A stretch of DNA of 64,000 nucleotides from CSP1-5 sp041599135 (GCA_041599135.1 JBFHXD010000001.1:1-64000), one strand, 5' to 3'. Counted from the first letter of the stretch, positions 41,044 to 49,959 are shown. Notes: generated by a model not told the origin, from the sequence alone. Made by a program: numbers and translations.

Positions 41044-42623
41044 GTGTTCCCCTCCGTCTTCCTCCCGTATCCCCCTCCTCCGGGGGTTCGAATGCTGATG
41101 ACATCGCCGGCACCGATGCGCATGTGAAACTTGGAACCGAGGACCTCCTCTCCGCTTGAGGTGATGAGAATGCTCTCGCCCGCCTGACCTGCATCTCCGC
41201 CGCGCAGCCCATAGGGGCGAAACCGCCGCCGGTCAGAGAGGAGACCGACCGTGGCGTCTGCCAGCAGTTGAAAATCACGGCGGATCCCATCCCCCCCCCG
41301 AGATCTCCCCTTCCCTCCTGATCCGCGGCGAATCTCGTAGCAGAGTATCCGAACGGGATAGGCGTGTTCCAAGGCTTCGATCGGAGTATTCCAGGTATTG
41401 GTCATATGGGTCTGCACAGCATCCAGGCCGTCTCGCGTCGGCCGTGCTCCCATCCCTCCGGCAATCGTTTCGTAGTAGGCAAAATTGCGCCCGCGTTCCG
41501 GATCATACCCTCCGATACTCAAGTTGCTCATGGTCCCGGCGCTAGCTGCAGGGATACGATCGGCTAGAGCCGTGGCTAGGGCTCCCAAGAGCACATCCAC
41601 GATCCGCTGAGACATCTCGACATTCCCACCGGCCACGGCTGCGGGAGGCATGGCGTTGACGACCGTCCCCGCCGGAGCCACAACGGTCAAAGGGACCATG
41701 CATCCTGCATTAGAGGGAATGTCAAAGTCCACGAGACAACGGAACACATAGAAGACGGCCGACAGCGTGACGGCGTAGACCGCGTTGACACTGCCCGCCA
41801 CCTGTGGCGACGTCCCGGTAAAGTCGATGAGGGCATGATCCCCGCTCACGGTAACCGTCACGGCGATGCGCACAGGCTCGGTCGTGATCCCGTCATCGTC
41901 TAGGTAATCTTCAAAGGTATAGCGGCCATCCGGAATTTGGCGAATGGCTTCCCGGGTCATCCGCTCGGCATACGACTTGAGTTCCTCCATATAGTAGATC
42001 GTCTTTTCTGTCCCGTACCGGGCGACGATTTCTAAGAGGCGTCTCCTGCCCGTTTCGTTCGCCGCTAGCTGAGCCTCCATGTCCCCCTCCCGCTCGTGGG
42101 GAGTCCGGACATTGGCCAAGAGGAGATCAATCACATCCCGTTGCAGCGTCCCCCCTTTCACGAGCGTGACCGGTGGGATCCGAATCCCCTCTTGAAAGAC
42201 CTCCGTCGCCACCGCCATGGAGCCAGGGGCCATCCCCCCCACGTCAGCGTGGTGCGCCCGGTTGGCGACAAAGAACAGCGGGGACCCCCGTTCGTCCCCG
42301 AAGACAGGCGAGATGAGTGTGATATCAGGCAGGTGGGTCCCCCCCCGGTATGGATCGTTCAGGATGATAGTATCCCCAGGGCCCACTGGCCTTCCTTCCA
42401 TCGCACCCTTCACCGCCAGTGGCATCGACCCCAGGTGAACCGGGATATGGGCCGCCTGGGCGATCATGTCGCCTCCTGCATCGAAGATGGCGCATGAGTA
42501 ATCGCGGCGCTCCTTGATATTGGGAGAGTGTCCGGTGCGACAGAGCGCAACGCCCATCTCCTCGGCCACCGAGGCGAGAAGATTCTTGAATACTTCGAGC
42601 TTGATGGGATCGTAGCTTCCCAC
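41040..42623 (-). CDS. hyuB: Hydantoinase/oxoprolinase subunit B (HyuB)
   Basis: 527 residues. Family segments: IKLEVFKNLLASVAEEMGVALCRTGHSPNIKERRDYSCAIFD, AAHIPVHLGSMP, NDPYRGGTHLPDITLISPVF, ADVGGMAPGSM, and RRDFQLLADATVGLLSDRR followed by a Gly-rich end (TPGGGGYG). With HyuA it forms an ATP-dependent enzyme opening cyclic amides such as 5-oxoproline or N-methylhydantoin. Start is GTG with AGGGGG just upstream. Confidence 0.88.
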   Translation of the reverse strand: MGSYDPIKLEVFKNLLASVAEEMGVALCRTGHSPNIKERRDYSCAIFDAGGDMIAQAAHIPVHLGSMPLAVKGAMEGRPVGPGDTIILNDPYRGGTHLPDITLISPVFGDERGSPLFFVANRAHHADVGGMAPGSMAVATEVFQEGIRIPPVTLVKGGTLQRDVIDLLLANVRTPHEREGDMEAQLAANETGRRRLLEIVARYGTEKTIYYMEELKSYAERMTREAIRQIPDGRYTFEDYLDDDGITTEPVRIAVTVTVSGDHALIDFTGTSPQVAGSVNAVYAVTLSAVFYVFRCLVDFDIPSNAGCMVPLTVVAPAGTVVNAMPPAAVAGGNVEMSQRIVDVLLGALATALADRIPAASAGTMSNLSIGGYDPERGRNFAYYETIAGGMGARPTRDGLDAVQTHMTNTWNTPIEALEHAYPVRILCYEIRRGSGGKGRSRGGDGIRRDFQLLADATVGLLSDRRRFRPYGLRGGDAGQAGESILITSSGEEVLGSKFHMRIGAGDVISIRTPGGGGYGRKTEGNT

Positions 42624-42632
42624 GAGCCCCCT

Positions 42633-44609
42633 CTACACGTCCTGATTTGTGAGGAGGAGATTCCCTTGAGCGTCCACCGAGGCCTCCCACCCTGATGGGA
42701 TAAGCGTGGTGGCACTCATCTCCACGACCAGCGCCGGCCCACCAATCCGGTTGCCCGCCCGCAACGCCTCTCGGGCGAAGACGGGGGCCTCCACCCAATG
42801 ATCCTCGAGAAAGATCCGGCGCGCTCCGACGCAGGCCGATGCCGGATCCGCTGAACCCTCGTCCACCCCGGGCAGGGGTGGCTTCTCGACCTCGCCCCTG
42901 GCCCGAAGGCGGAGCGTCACGCTTTCGGTCTCCCGCGTAGGATTCGCGTAGCCATAGCTTCTCTGATGCATTTCGTGAAATCGCGTCGCGAAATCCCTTG
43001 CGAAGGGCACACGCAGCTCATAGGACTGTCCGAGGTAGCGCATGTCCACGAAAGTTTCCGTCGTGATTAAATGCTCGGGCACCCCCTCATCTTTCATTTC
43101 GCGGAGCCCCTGCTCCTTGAGCAGGCTCACGATGGCCTCGAGCTCATCGAACGGCGTCGTGGCTGTTGGCCGCAAAATCGTCTTGGCGTAATCCTTCACC
43201 ACGTCGGCCACCAACATCCCGTAGGCCGACAGTAGTCCTGCATGCATCGGGACCAACACCCGAGGGATAGAGAGGCAGGCGGCCAGGGAACAGGCATGCA
43301 GCCCTCCCGCGCCGCCGAACGAGACTAAACAGAACTCCCGAGGGTCGTAGCCTCGCTCCACGGAAATGACCCGGATCGCCTTTTCCATGACCGCATTGGC
43401 CACGGTGATGGTCCCTTCCGCCAGTCGAAGCGGGTCGAGCTTTATCTGGCGGGCAAAATCCGTCATCGCTGCCTCGGCTCGTTCCACCTCGAGCCGCATC
43501 TTCCCTCCAAGAAACCGGTCCGGATCGAGTCGTCCCAGGCAGAGGTGCGCATCCGTGACCGTGATCCGGTCTCCCCGACCGTAGCAGACCGGTCCGGGAT
43601 CGGCCCCCGCGCTTTGCGGGCCGACGCGCAACGCGCCTCCCTCATCGATCCAGACTAACGACCCGCCTCCTGAGCCTACAGTGTGGATATCGAGCAGAGG
43701 AACGCGAAGCGGCAGGCCCCCAACGGCGGCCTCGGTCGTCACACTTGGGTCGCCGTCAACCAGAGAGACATCGGTCGAGGTGCCGCCCATGTCGAACGTA
43801 ATCACTTTCTCAAAGCCCGCGTGCCTCGCGACGGAGGCAGCTCCCACGACGCCCCCTGCCGGACCCGAGAGGATGGTCCGGACCGCCTCCTGGCGAGCCG
43901 TCGCCGCAGAGATACTGCCTCCATTGGACTGCATGATCCGGAGACGTCCTTCCCCGACCTCTGCTTCGAGACGGCCGAGGTATCGTTCCATTAAGGGCGA
44001 GACGTAGGCATTCACCACGGTAGTCGCGCACCGCTCGTACTCGCGGTACTCTGGCAGAATCCGGTGAGACGCCGAAACCGGTATTCCGAGTGCCACGGTC
44101 CGTTGCATGACTCGGGCCTCATGACTCGGGTTGGCATATGAAAAAAGGAAGCAGATGGCGACCGACTCGACCTGCTCTTTGGCCAGGTGGCCTAACAGAG
44201 GACCCAGACGCTCGTCATCGAGAGGCTCCAGGACCTGTCCTCGACAGTCCATCCGCTCTCGGATGCCGAAGCGGAGCGAACGGGGAACCAGCACCGTGGA
44301 ACGCTCAACCATAAAATCGTAGAGGCGGATGCGATCCTGGCGGGCGATCTCAAGCAGATCTTCGAATCCTGCCGTGGTAATCAGGGCGACTTTCGCTCCC
44401 CGCCGCTCGAGGAGGGCATTGGTCGCCACGGTGGAGCCATGAACAAGCTGCCATCCTTCCTGTCGAAATGCCTCGTCAGAAAGTCCCTCGAGCACACCCC
44501 GGGCCGGGTCGGGTGGAGTGGAAAGCACCTTGCGCGTCCAGAGTCTCCCCTGGGTGACAAAGACGAGATCGGTGAAGGTCCCCCCCACATCCACGCCGAT
44601 CTTCATCAT
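42633..44609 (-). CDS. hyuA: Hydantoinase/oxoprolinase subunit A (HyuA)
   Basis: 658 residues, actin/Hsp70-like ATPase fold: IGVDVGGTFTDLVFV, LVHGSTVATNALLERRGAKVALITTAGFEDLLEIARQ, TILSGPAGGVVGAASVA, ITFDMGGTSTDVSLVDG, FGGAGGLHACSLAACL. ATP hydrolysis drives ring opening with HyuB. The ATG overlaps the DUF1445 stop (ATGA). The substrate is likely an oxoproline-type lactam because both D-glutamate-cyclase domains flank the pair. Confidence 0.89.
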   Translation of the reverse strand: MMKIGVDVGGTFTDLVFVTQGRLWTRKVLSTPPDPARGVLEGLSDEAFRQEGWQLVHGSTVATNALLERRGAKVALITTAGFEDLLEIARQDRIRLYDFMVERSTVLVPRSLRFGIRERMDCRGQVLEPLDDERLGPLLGHLAKEQVESVAICFLFSYANPSHEARVMQRTVALGIPVSASHRILPEYREYERCATTVVNAYVSPLMERYLGRLEAEVGEGRLRIMQSNGGSISAATARQEAVRTILSGPAGGVVGAASVARHAGFEKVITFDMGGTSTDVSLVDGDPSVTTEAAVGGLPLRVPLLDIHTVGSGGGSLVWIDEGGALRVGPQSAGADPGPVCYGRGDRITVTDAHLCLGRLDPDRFLGGKMRLEVERAEAAMTDFARQIKLDPLRLAEGTITVANAVMEKAIRVISVERGYDPREFCLVSFGGAGGLHACSLAACLSIPRVLVPMHAGLLSAYGMLVADVVKDYAKTILRPTATTPFDELEAIVSLLKEQGLREMKDEGVPEHLITTETFVDMRYLGQSYELRVPFARDFATRFHEMHQRSYGYANPTRETESVTLRLRARGEVEKPPLPGVDEGSADPASACVGARRIFLEDHWVEAPVFAREALRAGNRIGGPALVVEMSATTLIPSGWEASVDAQGNLLLTNQDV

Positions 44610-45412
44610 CTGTCACCCTCGCCAGACGCTTTTCCATCTTCGTCCAGCAGATCGGTGATGAACATATGACCAGGGGCATGGGTGATCATGAGCTCGGGTT
44701 TCGCATGCATGGCGACAGCCTGCGGGGTCACACCACAGGCCCAGAAGACCGGATGTTCTCCTGGACGGATCGAGACCGGGTCCCCGAAGTCGGGTTGGCT
44801 CAGGTCGACAATGCCAATCGCTTCAGGGTCGGCCAGCTGGACCGGGGCCCCGTGGGCCAGCGGGAAGCGAGCGGTTACCTCGACCGCTCGCGGGATGAGG
44901 GAAGCCGGGATCGGACGCATCGAGACCACCAACGGTCCGGAAAAAACACCAGCCGAACGGCACGACCGATTGGTGATGTACATCGACACATTCTTCCCTT
45001 CCTCGAGATGCCGGACCGGGACACCCGCCCTTTGAAGCGCAACATCAAAGGTGAAACTACAACCTAAAAGGAAAGCAACCAAGTCGTCCCGCCAAACCCC
45101 ACGCAGATCGGTCACCTCCTGCGCCAGCTCGCCACCTCTGTACACGCGATATTTCGGGAGATCAGTCCGGAGGTCCGCGCCTGGCGCAACCGCCTTCGTT
45201 TCCGCCTCGCCTGGATCGGTGACCTCCAGCAGAGGACAGGGCTTGGGATTACGGTGACAGAAGACGAGGAAGTCGTATGCCAGCGCCTGTGGCAGAATCA
45301 CCAGGTTGGCTTGCACGTAGCCATCGCAGCAGCCGGCCGTGGGGCCTTGCCACTCGCCGGACCGGATCTTCGCTCGCATTGCCTTCGGATGAAGATGATT
45401 GGTGAGGCGCAT
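44606..45412 (-). CDS. DUF1445/UPF0317 protein (YcsI family)
   Basis: 268 residues with the family signature: KIRSGEWQGPTAGCCDGYVQANLVILP, FLVFCHRNPKPCPLLEVTDPG, DLVAFLLGCSFTFDVALQRAGVPVRHLEEGKNVSMYITNR, FWACGVTPQAV and ITHAPGHMFITDLLD. DUF1445 is the N-terminal part of DGLUCY, and B. subtilis ycsI lies in the pxp 5-oxoprolinase operon. Its link here with hyuAB is thus consistent with 5-oxoproline metabolism. Confidence 0.86.
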   Translation of the reverse strand: MRLTNHLHPKAMRAKIRSGEWQGPTAGCCDGYVQANLVILPQALAYDFLVFCHRNPKPCPLLEVTDPGEAETKAVAPGADLRTDLPKYRVYRGGELAQEVTDLRGVWRDDLVAFLLGCSFTFDVALQRAGVPVRHLEEGKNVSMYITNRSCRSAGVFSGPLVVSMRPIPASLIPRAVEVTARFPLAHGAPVQLADPEAIGIVDLSQPDFGDPVSIRPGEHPVFWACGVTPQAVAMHAKPELMITHAPGHMFITDLLDEDGKASGEGDR

Positions 45413-45418
45413 ATTCGC

Positions 45419-45841
45419 CTATCGGGTCTCTTTGCTCTTGGTGATGAGAATGGTCGTGGTGTAGCGTCGGGTCTGGCCCTGCTCATCAGGGATGACGGAG
45501 CCGCCGGGAAAATGATTCACCCGGACCTCGAGCTCTGGTACCGCTGCATCCTTACTTCCCTTCAGGACGAACCGGTACGTCTCCGTCCCGTCGGGATCCT
45601 GAGTGCGTTCAGGTGTCTTCCCGGTCCTCGATTCATAAAACCGGGCGACCGAAATGCTCACATCGTTCGAGGCAAAGAGATAGCGCTGAGCCGGCCCTTG
45701 GGTGAAGCTTTCCACAAAGGTCGCCTTGGGATAAATGGGGACTCCCAGAGTCTTTTCCGAGGGTCGCCTCTGCGCATGGGCAGATACGCCGAGGAGCAGC
45801 ACAAGACCGAGAACGGCTGCACATCGTGTGCTGGGACTCAT
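45419..45841 (-). CDS. Small secreted protein of unknown function
   Basis: 140 residues with a signal peptide (cleavage after SAHA) and a beta-rich mature part (VPIYPKATFVESFTQGPAQRYLFASNDVSISVARFYESRTGKTP). It is the first gene of the run reading into DUF1445, 6 bp before it. ATG after GGGAGGGG. I do not recognise the family. Confidence 0.68.
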   Translation of the reverse strand: MSPSTRCAAVLGLVLLLGVSAHAQRRPSEKTLGVPIYPKATFVESFTQGPAQRYLFASNDVSISVARFYESRTGKTPERTQDPDGTETYRFVLKGSKDAAVPELEVRVNHFPGGSVIPDEQGQTRRYTTTILITKSKETR

Positions 45842-45984
45842 CCCCTCCCCCTTTCTCCATCACCTGTATTTCCCGGGGAAGCCAGAGGTGAGAGGAGATC
45901 CCCCCGGCCTCACTGGATATCCCCAAGATAGGAACAGGATGGCTGCGACGCAAACCTTTTTTAGAGGAGGGAAGAGGTCCGAAC

Positions 45985-46021
45985 AAAAAAAGGGGGCGGA
46001 GCGTGATTGCCTCCGCACCCC
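45985..46021 (-). terminator. Terminator after the small zinc-ribbon gene
   Basis: GGGGGCGGAG and CTCCGCACCCC pair with one bulged A; the minus strand then runs into TTTTTTT. It is 27 bp past the gene at 46048-46308. Confidence 0.85.
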
Positions 46022-46047
46022 TCGGCTCTCAGCACGGACTACAGGAG

Positions 46048-46308
46048 TTATCCTAAATTCTCGACCGTCGTCTGAGGTCGCGCCGGTTGCACCGCTGCGG
46101 CCTCCCACCACGCCGAGATGCGCTTGGGCTGGGCGACGACCGCCGGCCTCGTGTACACAGTGAAGAGACTCTGGGCACAATCTGCGCAGTAGGCAGTGCC
46201 CTCGGGGGCATACGCGCAGGTCGGGCAACAGAACTCGCCACAGTGAAGGCACCCCCACTCTTCTATGATCGACTTGAGTTCGAATCCGCATCCACACATC
46301 CGAGGCAT
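46048..46308 (-). CDS. Small multi-zinc-finger protein
   Basis: 86 residues with paired cysteines: CGC (5, 7), CLHC (20, 23), CCPTC (27-28, 31) and CADC (41, 44), then a Pro-rich tail. Likely two or three zinc sites. GGAGGAG before the ATG is strong. Function unknown; it is a single-gene unit with its own terminator. Confidence 0.72.
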   Translation of the reverse strand: MPRMCGCGFELKSIIEEWGCLHCGEFCCPTCAYAPEGTAYCADCAQSLFTVYTRPAVVAQPKRISAWWEAAAVQPARPQTTVENLG

Positions 46309-46373
46309 CGACTCCTCCTTGGCAATTAATCTTTAGAGCAAAAGTCACGGGCCGCGGTGACCGCCGCGCCCCG

Positions 46374-46527
46374 AATAAAAAGCCACGGGGCAGCGTCTAC
46401 CCCGTGGCTCAATCCGCAGGCCCGCAGTGCTACGGGCCGCCCGCCAGGGGGCAGACGCCACGTACACCTACGAGCACAACTCCGATGATCCGATCGAATC
46501 CGGCCACCAATGGGCTCCTTGTAATGA
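46374..46527 (-). ncRNA. Candidate small RNA with own promoter and terminator
   Basis: In the 335-bp gap, a promoter (46534-46563) predicts a start near 46527 and a perfect 10-bp hairpin (AGCCACGGGG / CCCCGTGGCT, 46381-46409) followed by TTTTTATT on the minus strand ends the transcript near 46374. A second hairpin (GGCCCGTA and TGCGGGCC) lies inside. A 26-codon frame (46510 down to 46430, TTG start after AAGGAG) is also present, so it could instead encode a tiny peptide. Confidence 0.55.
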
Positions 46528-46533
46528 TCAACT

Positions 46534-46563
46534 TTAATACCACGTGACGCGTCTTCATGTCAA
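46534..46563 (-). promoter_or_regulatory. Sigma-70-type promoter of the candidate small RNA
   Basis: On the minus strand TTGACA (46563-46558), an 18-bp spacer, TATTAA (46539-46534). The -35 is perfect and the -10 is four of six. Confidence 0.55.
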
Positions 46564-46643
46564 GTCCTTATTTCTGCTGGGCTCGTCCCCTATCCCGATC
46601 CTCGGCGGCCACGCCAACTGCTCATGCGGTCCTCCCCTTGCCG

Positions 46644-47441
46644 TCACGGGCGATTCCCGGAGACCGGCTTTTGCGCGTAGTTCGCCGCGGCCTTCAGCAA
46701 AGCCCCGAACAACTTCAGATGGTGTTGATCCCGGAAGCCCAAACGTTCGGGGTGCCAGTGGACTCCCACGACGAACGGACTCCCGGTGACCTCAATCGCC
46801 TCGATCATGCCATCAGGAGAGACTGCACTCACCCTGCAGGTTTGGCCAAGCGCCTTGATCAATTGATGATGGTGACAGTTGACGCGCAGCGATGCTTCGC
46901 CAAATATCTCGTGCAAGAGAGTCCCAGGTGTTACGGTCACGGAGGGCATCTCACCCTGTTCCTGCCAGCTCCCATCGTGGAAATCCATGGCCGTATCACA
47001 GTACGCCAGGTCTTGATACAGGCTTCCCCCGAGGGCCACCGCGATCAGTTGCATGCCCCGGCAAATGCCCAAGACCGGCATCCCGCGCTCGACGGCCCCC
47101 CGCAGAAGTTCGACTTCGAAAAGATCCCGTTTCTCGTCAATGGCCCCGCACTTTTCGAGGACGAACTCTCCGTAAAAGGAGGGATGAATGTCCTCTCCCC
47201 CCGAAAAGAGCAGGCCATCAGCAAAATCGAGATATGCCCCAATGAGTTCGCGATCGTATCCCGGAGTGGGCAAGATATAGGGTACCCCGCCACCTTCCAC
47301 CACCCACCAGGAGTACGATCCTCGGACTCTATCTTCGTGCCCACCCCCCTGCTCCTCAAGGGAGTGCCTCCCGCTCGTGATACAGATGCGCGGCCGCACA
47401 GAAGGCGACTCCGGATTGACCTCGTGCCTCTCTCCCCTCAC
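46644..47441 (-). CDS. Class I glutamine amidotransferase-like hydrolase (peptidase C26, PuuD type)
   Basis: 265 residues. Nucleophile Cys in LGICRGMQLIAVALGGSLYQDL, catalytic His-Glu in FVVGVHWHPE, and substrate loop GLLFSGGEDIHPSFYGE, as in gamma-glutamyl-GABA hydrolases. It cleaves a gamma-glutamyl amide. The GTG start overlaps the stop of the deacylase gene (GTGA). Beside D-aminoacylase and M20 genes, a gamma-glutamyl peptide from cell wall or a gamma-glutamylated amine is a reasonable substrate. Confidence 0.83.
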   Translation of the reverse strand: MRGERHEVNPESPSVRPRICITSGRHSLEEQGGGHEDRVRGSYSWWVVEGGGVPYILPTPGYDRELIGAYLDFADGLLFSGGEDIHPSFYGEFVLEKCGAIDEKRDLFEVELLRGAVERGMPVLGICRGMQLIAVALGGSLYQDLAYCDTAMDFHDGSWQEQGEMPSVTVTPGTLLHEIFGEASLRVNCHHHQLIKALGQTCRVSAVSPDGMIEAIEVTGSPFVVGVHWHPERLGFRDQHHLKLFGALLKAAANYAQKPVSGNRP

Positions 47442-49042
47442 CGCTGCGCTCCTACGCTTCCCTTCATGCCAGCTCCAAAACGGCGTAGTACACGCCCGGC
47501 GCGCGCACCGGTGTGTTCTCCCTCCTCAACCGTGATCACGCCGTTCACGAGCACATAATGAATGCCGTCCGGGTACTGGATCGGGTCTTCGTAGCTTGCC
47601 CGATCCCTCACCCCCTCGGGATCAAAGAGGACCAGGTCCGCATAGTAGCCAGACGCGACGAGGCCCCGACTAGCCAGCCCAAAGCGACGGCACGGATCGA
47701 ATGTCATCTTCCGCACTGCGGTGGGAAGCTCAAGCAGGCGCTTTTCGCGAACGTAATACCCCAAGACCCGCGGGAAGGTGCCGAAGGTGCGGGGGTGAGG
47801 CCGGCCCCGGCTCAGCGGACCGACATGGGCCCGGGTCCCGCTATCGGAGGCGACCATGACGTAGGGCCGGCTCAAGATCTGCTCAAGGTTCTCTTCAGAC
47901 ATAGTGAAAAAAATGGCGTCGACGCGTGCCTCCTCTTCCGTGAGGAGATCGCACGCAAACTCGATCGGTTCTTTCCCGGCCAACGTGGCCGCCTGATCGA
48001 CCCGCATTCCTTCGTACCGCCTATTCTCCTCACGAGTCACCTCGGCGATCATGATCTGATCCCATCGCCGTTCAGCCAGTTCCAATCTCAGTCGCTGCCG
48101 GACCGCACGATCCCGCAATCGGGAGACCTGATCCTCCCTGCGGCCCTCCAGCACCCACGACGGCATGACGGCCTGCAGCCCCGTGTTCGACGCCGTGTAA
48201 GGATAGCGATCAGCGGTCACGTCCTGCCCGAAGGACTGTGCCTCTTCGATGAGGTGGAGGGCTTCCGGCAGTTTTCTCCAGTTTCGCTCGCCGGAAGTCT
48301 TGAGGTGGGAAATCTGGAGAGGAATGTGAGCCTGCCGAGCCACATCGAGAATTTCCCGGATCGCCTCCAAGAGCCCGTCCCCTTCGCTCCGCATGTGGCA
48401 GGTGAGCACGCCCCCTTCTTCGCGAGTGACGCAAGCCAGCGCCACCAACTCTTCGGGCTCGGCAAAGCAGGCAGGGGCGTACACGAGGCCCGTCGATAGG
48501 CCGAGGGCCCCCTCCCGCATTCCCTCGCGGACTGCCTGGATCATTGCCTCCATCTCCTTCATCTCAGGCGGCCGGGCCACTCCCCCCATGGCCGAGCCTC
48601 GGATGGTGTTGTGGCCGAGGAGCAGACCAAAGTTGATGGAGAACCGCTCGGCGGTAAGGGTCTGGAAATACTCGTGGACCCCCTGCCATCGGTGGTCGAG
48701 GCCAAACAGCTCCCGGTACGTTCGGGCGCGCTCCTCTCTCCACTCCCCCCAGATCGGCGCGGCAGCATAGCCACAGTTGCCCCCGATCTCTGCGGTTACC
48801 CCTTGGCGGACCGCGCTCTCCGCGCGCGGATTCAAGAGCAGATAGTAATCGGAGTGGGAGTGGGCGTCCACGAACCCGGGACAGGCGATCAGCCCCTCTG
48901 CCCGAATAATTCGCCGCCCTTCGGTTTCAGAGACCTTCCCGACGGCAACGATGCGATCCTCCTTGAGCGCGATGTTCCCGACATAGGCCGGCGAACCGCT
49001 CCCATCTACAATCGTTGCACTCGCGATGACTAGATCGAACAT
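47438..49042 (-). CDS. N-acyl-D-amino-acid deacylase
   Basis: 534 residues, amidohydrolase superfamily. FDLVIASATIVDGSGSPAYVG start, VDAHSHSD metal motif, NCGY, GLSTGLVYAP, QISHLKTSG, SDSGTRAHVGPLSRGRPHPRTFGTFPRVLG and the end GYYADLVLFDPE. It removes the acyl group from N-acyl-D-amino acids in a binuclear zinc site. Substrate preference (D-Glu, D-Asp or neutral) is unknown. Confidence 0.88.
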   Translation of the reverse strand: MFDLVIASATIVDGSGSPAYVGNIALKEDRIVAVGKVSETEGRRIIRAEGLIACPGFVDAHSHSDYYLLLNPRAESAVRQGVTAEIGGNCGYAAAPIWGEWREERARTYRELFGLDHRWQGVHEYFQTLTAERFSINFGLLLGHNTIRGSAMGGVARPPEMKEMEAMIQAVREGMREGALGLSTGLVYAPACFAEPEELVALACVTREEGGVLTCHMRSEGDGLLEAIREILDVARQAHIPLQISHLKTSGERNWRKLPEALHLIEEAQSFGQDVTADRYPYTASNTGLQAVMPSWVLEGRREDQVSRLRDRAVRQRLRLELAERRWDQIMIAEVTREENRRYEGMRVDQAATLAGKEPIEFACDLLTEEEARVDAIFFTMSEENLEQILSRPYVMVASDSGTRAHVGPLSRGRPHPRTFGTFPRVLGYYVREKRLLELPTAVRKMTFDPCRRFGLASRGLVASGYYADLVLFDPEGVRDRASYEDPIQYPDGIHYVLVNGVITVEEGEHTGARAGRVLRRFGAGMKGSVGAQR

Positions 49043-49090
49043 GACCGATGACCGTTTACCGATGACGGCTCGACTGATCTCGTCGAAGTC
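49043..49090. repeat. Short 7-bp repeat patch
   Basis: TGACCGA TGACCGT TTACCGA TGACGGC, in the gap between the nuclease gene and the deacylase gene. It belongs to the family at 37796 and 38503. Confidence 0.6.
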
Positions 49091-49107
49091 CGACGACGGA
49101 GGACTGG

Positions 49108-49959
49108 TTACCAGGCAAACAAAGCATTTTGATTCGTTTTTCGGGTGCTTCGGCGCCCCCGATATCGGACCGTGTCCACGGGGGAGCCATCAGGGGCCCG
49201 TAACGTCGCGGCATCCCCATCGTTATTCCAGATGGGACCACGGGACTGCCAGTAGAGCACGATCTGCTCCTGCGGATCTGTCAGGTCCGTTCCCCGCCCA
49301 CTCAACAGCAGCACCGAGTAGCCGGGCTTCAAGGTCAGGGCCGGAAAGGTGTAACGGTGGCCATGGCGGTCGGTGACGGTGTAGCCGCCAATGTCCACCG
49401 CGTCATCGTCAACGTTCGCGATCCGGACATACTCTCCATTCGGATTGCGGCGATCATTCCCTGGCGCGTTGGCCTTGAGCGAGGTGATCTTCAGAGGCCC
49501 GATGATGGACTCCCAGATGCCGCGCCGAGCAGCCCGCGCCTGCCGCTGAAGTTCGAGCAATCGGTCGTAGTGTTTGTGGTTGGGGGGAATCACCAGGAGA
49601 TGGGCGAGCCCCGCCTCGATGAGCCGCGCATTCACCATTTCCCCATGAACATACACATATGCCAGCAGGCGACTGTACTGATCTTCCCGAGCCTCATCCT
49701 CCTCCAGCGTCACCAGCCGCCCTTCCGTCAGCCGTCGATTCAGGGCGGTCGCCATCTCAAAGTACGGCTCATGCCGTTCGGGAGCATTGATGCCTAGATA
49801 CCGGACCCGCCTGCCATCTTCGAGCACAACCGTGTCCCCGTCGATCACCTGCCGGATTTTGGCTGAGACTGCGACCCCCGGCACAGCCTGCACGAGTACC
49901 ACGAGCAGCGCAAAGATCGGGACCGCTTTCCATTGATTACAAGAGGGCAATCCTGTCAC
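49108..49959 (-). CDS. Secreted thermonuclease fused to a lamin-tail domain
   Basis: 283 residues: signal peptide (FALLVVLVQAVPGVAVSA), SNase domain (about 35-150: VIDGDTVVLEDGRRVRYLGINAPERHE, DQYSRLLAYVYV), then a lamin-tail beta-sandwich (about 165-275: GEYVRIANVDDDAVDIGGYTVTDRHGHRYTF). GTG start at 49959 after GAGGAGA; overlaps the SIS gene by 23 bp. It likely degrades or handles external DNA; its place in this operon is unexplained. Confidence 0.82.
   Translation of the reverse strand: MTGLPSCNQWKAVPIFALLVVLVQAVPGVAVSAKIRQVIDGDTVVLEDGRRVRYLGINAPERHEPYFEMATALNRRLTEGRLVTLEEDEAREDQYSRLLAYVYVHGEMVNARLIEAGLAHLLVIPPNHKHYDRLLELQRQARAARRGIWESIIGPLKITSLKANAPGNDRRNPNGEYVRIANVDDDAVDIGGYTVTDRHGHRYTFPALTLKPGYSVLLLSGRGTDLTDPQEQIVLYWQSRGPIWNNDGDAATLRAPDGSPVDTVRYRGRRSTRKTNQNALFAW

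Noticed and set aside
46482..46509. tRNA-like ATCGAATC followed by CCACCA
   Set aside because: No matching acceptor or T-stem can be drawn, and the minus strand better explains the region as a transcript with promoter and terminator.
47513..48499. 328-codon plus-strand frame opposite the deacylase gene
   Set aside because: Antisense shadow of a conserved enzyme with His- and Pro-rich composition.
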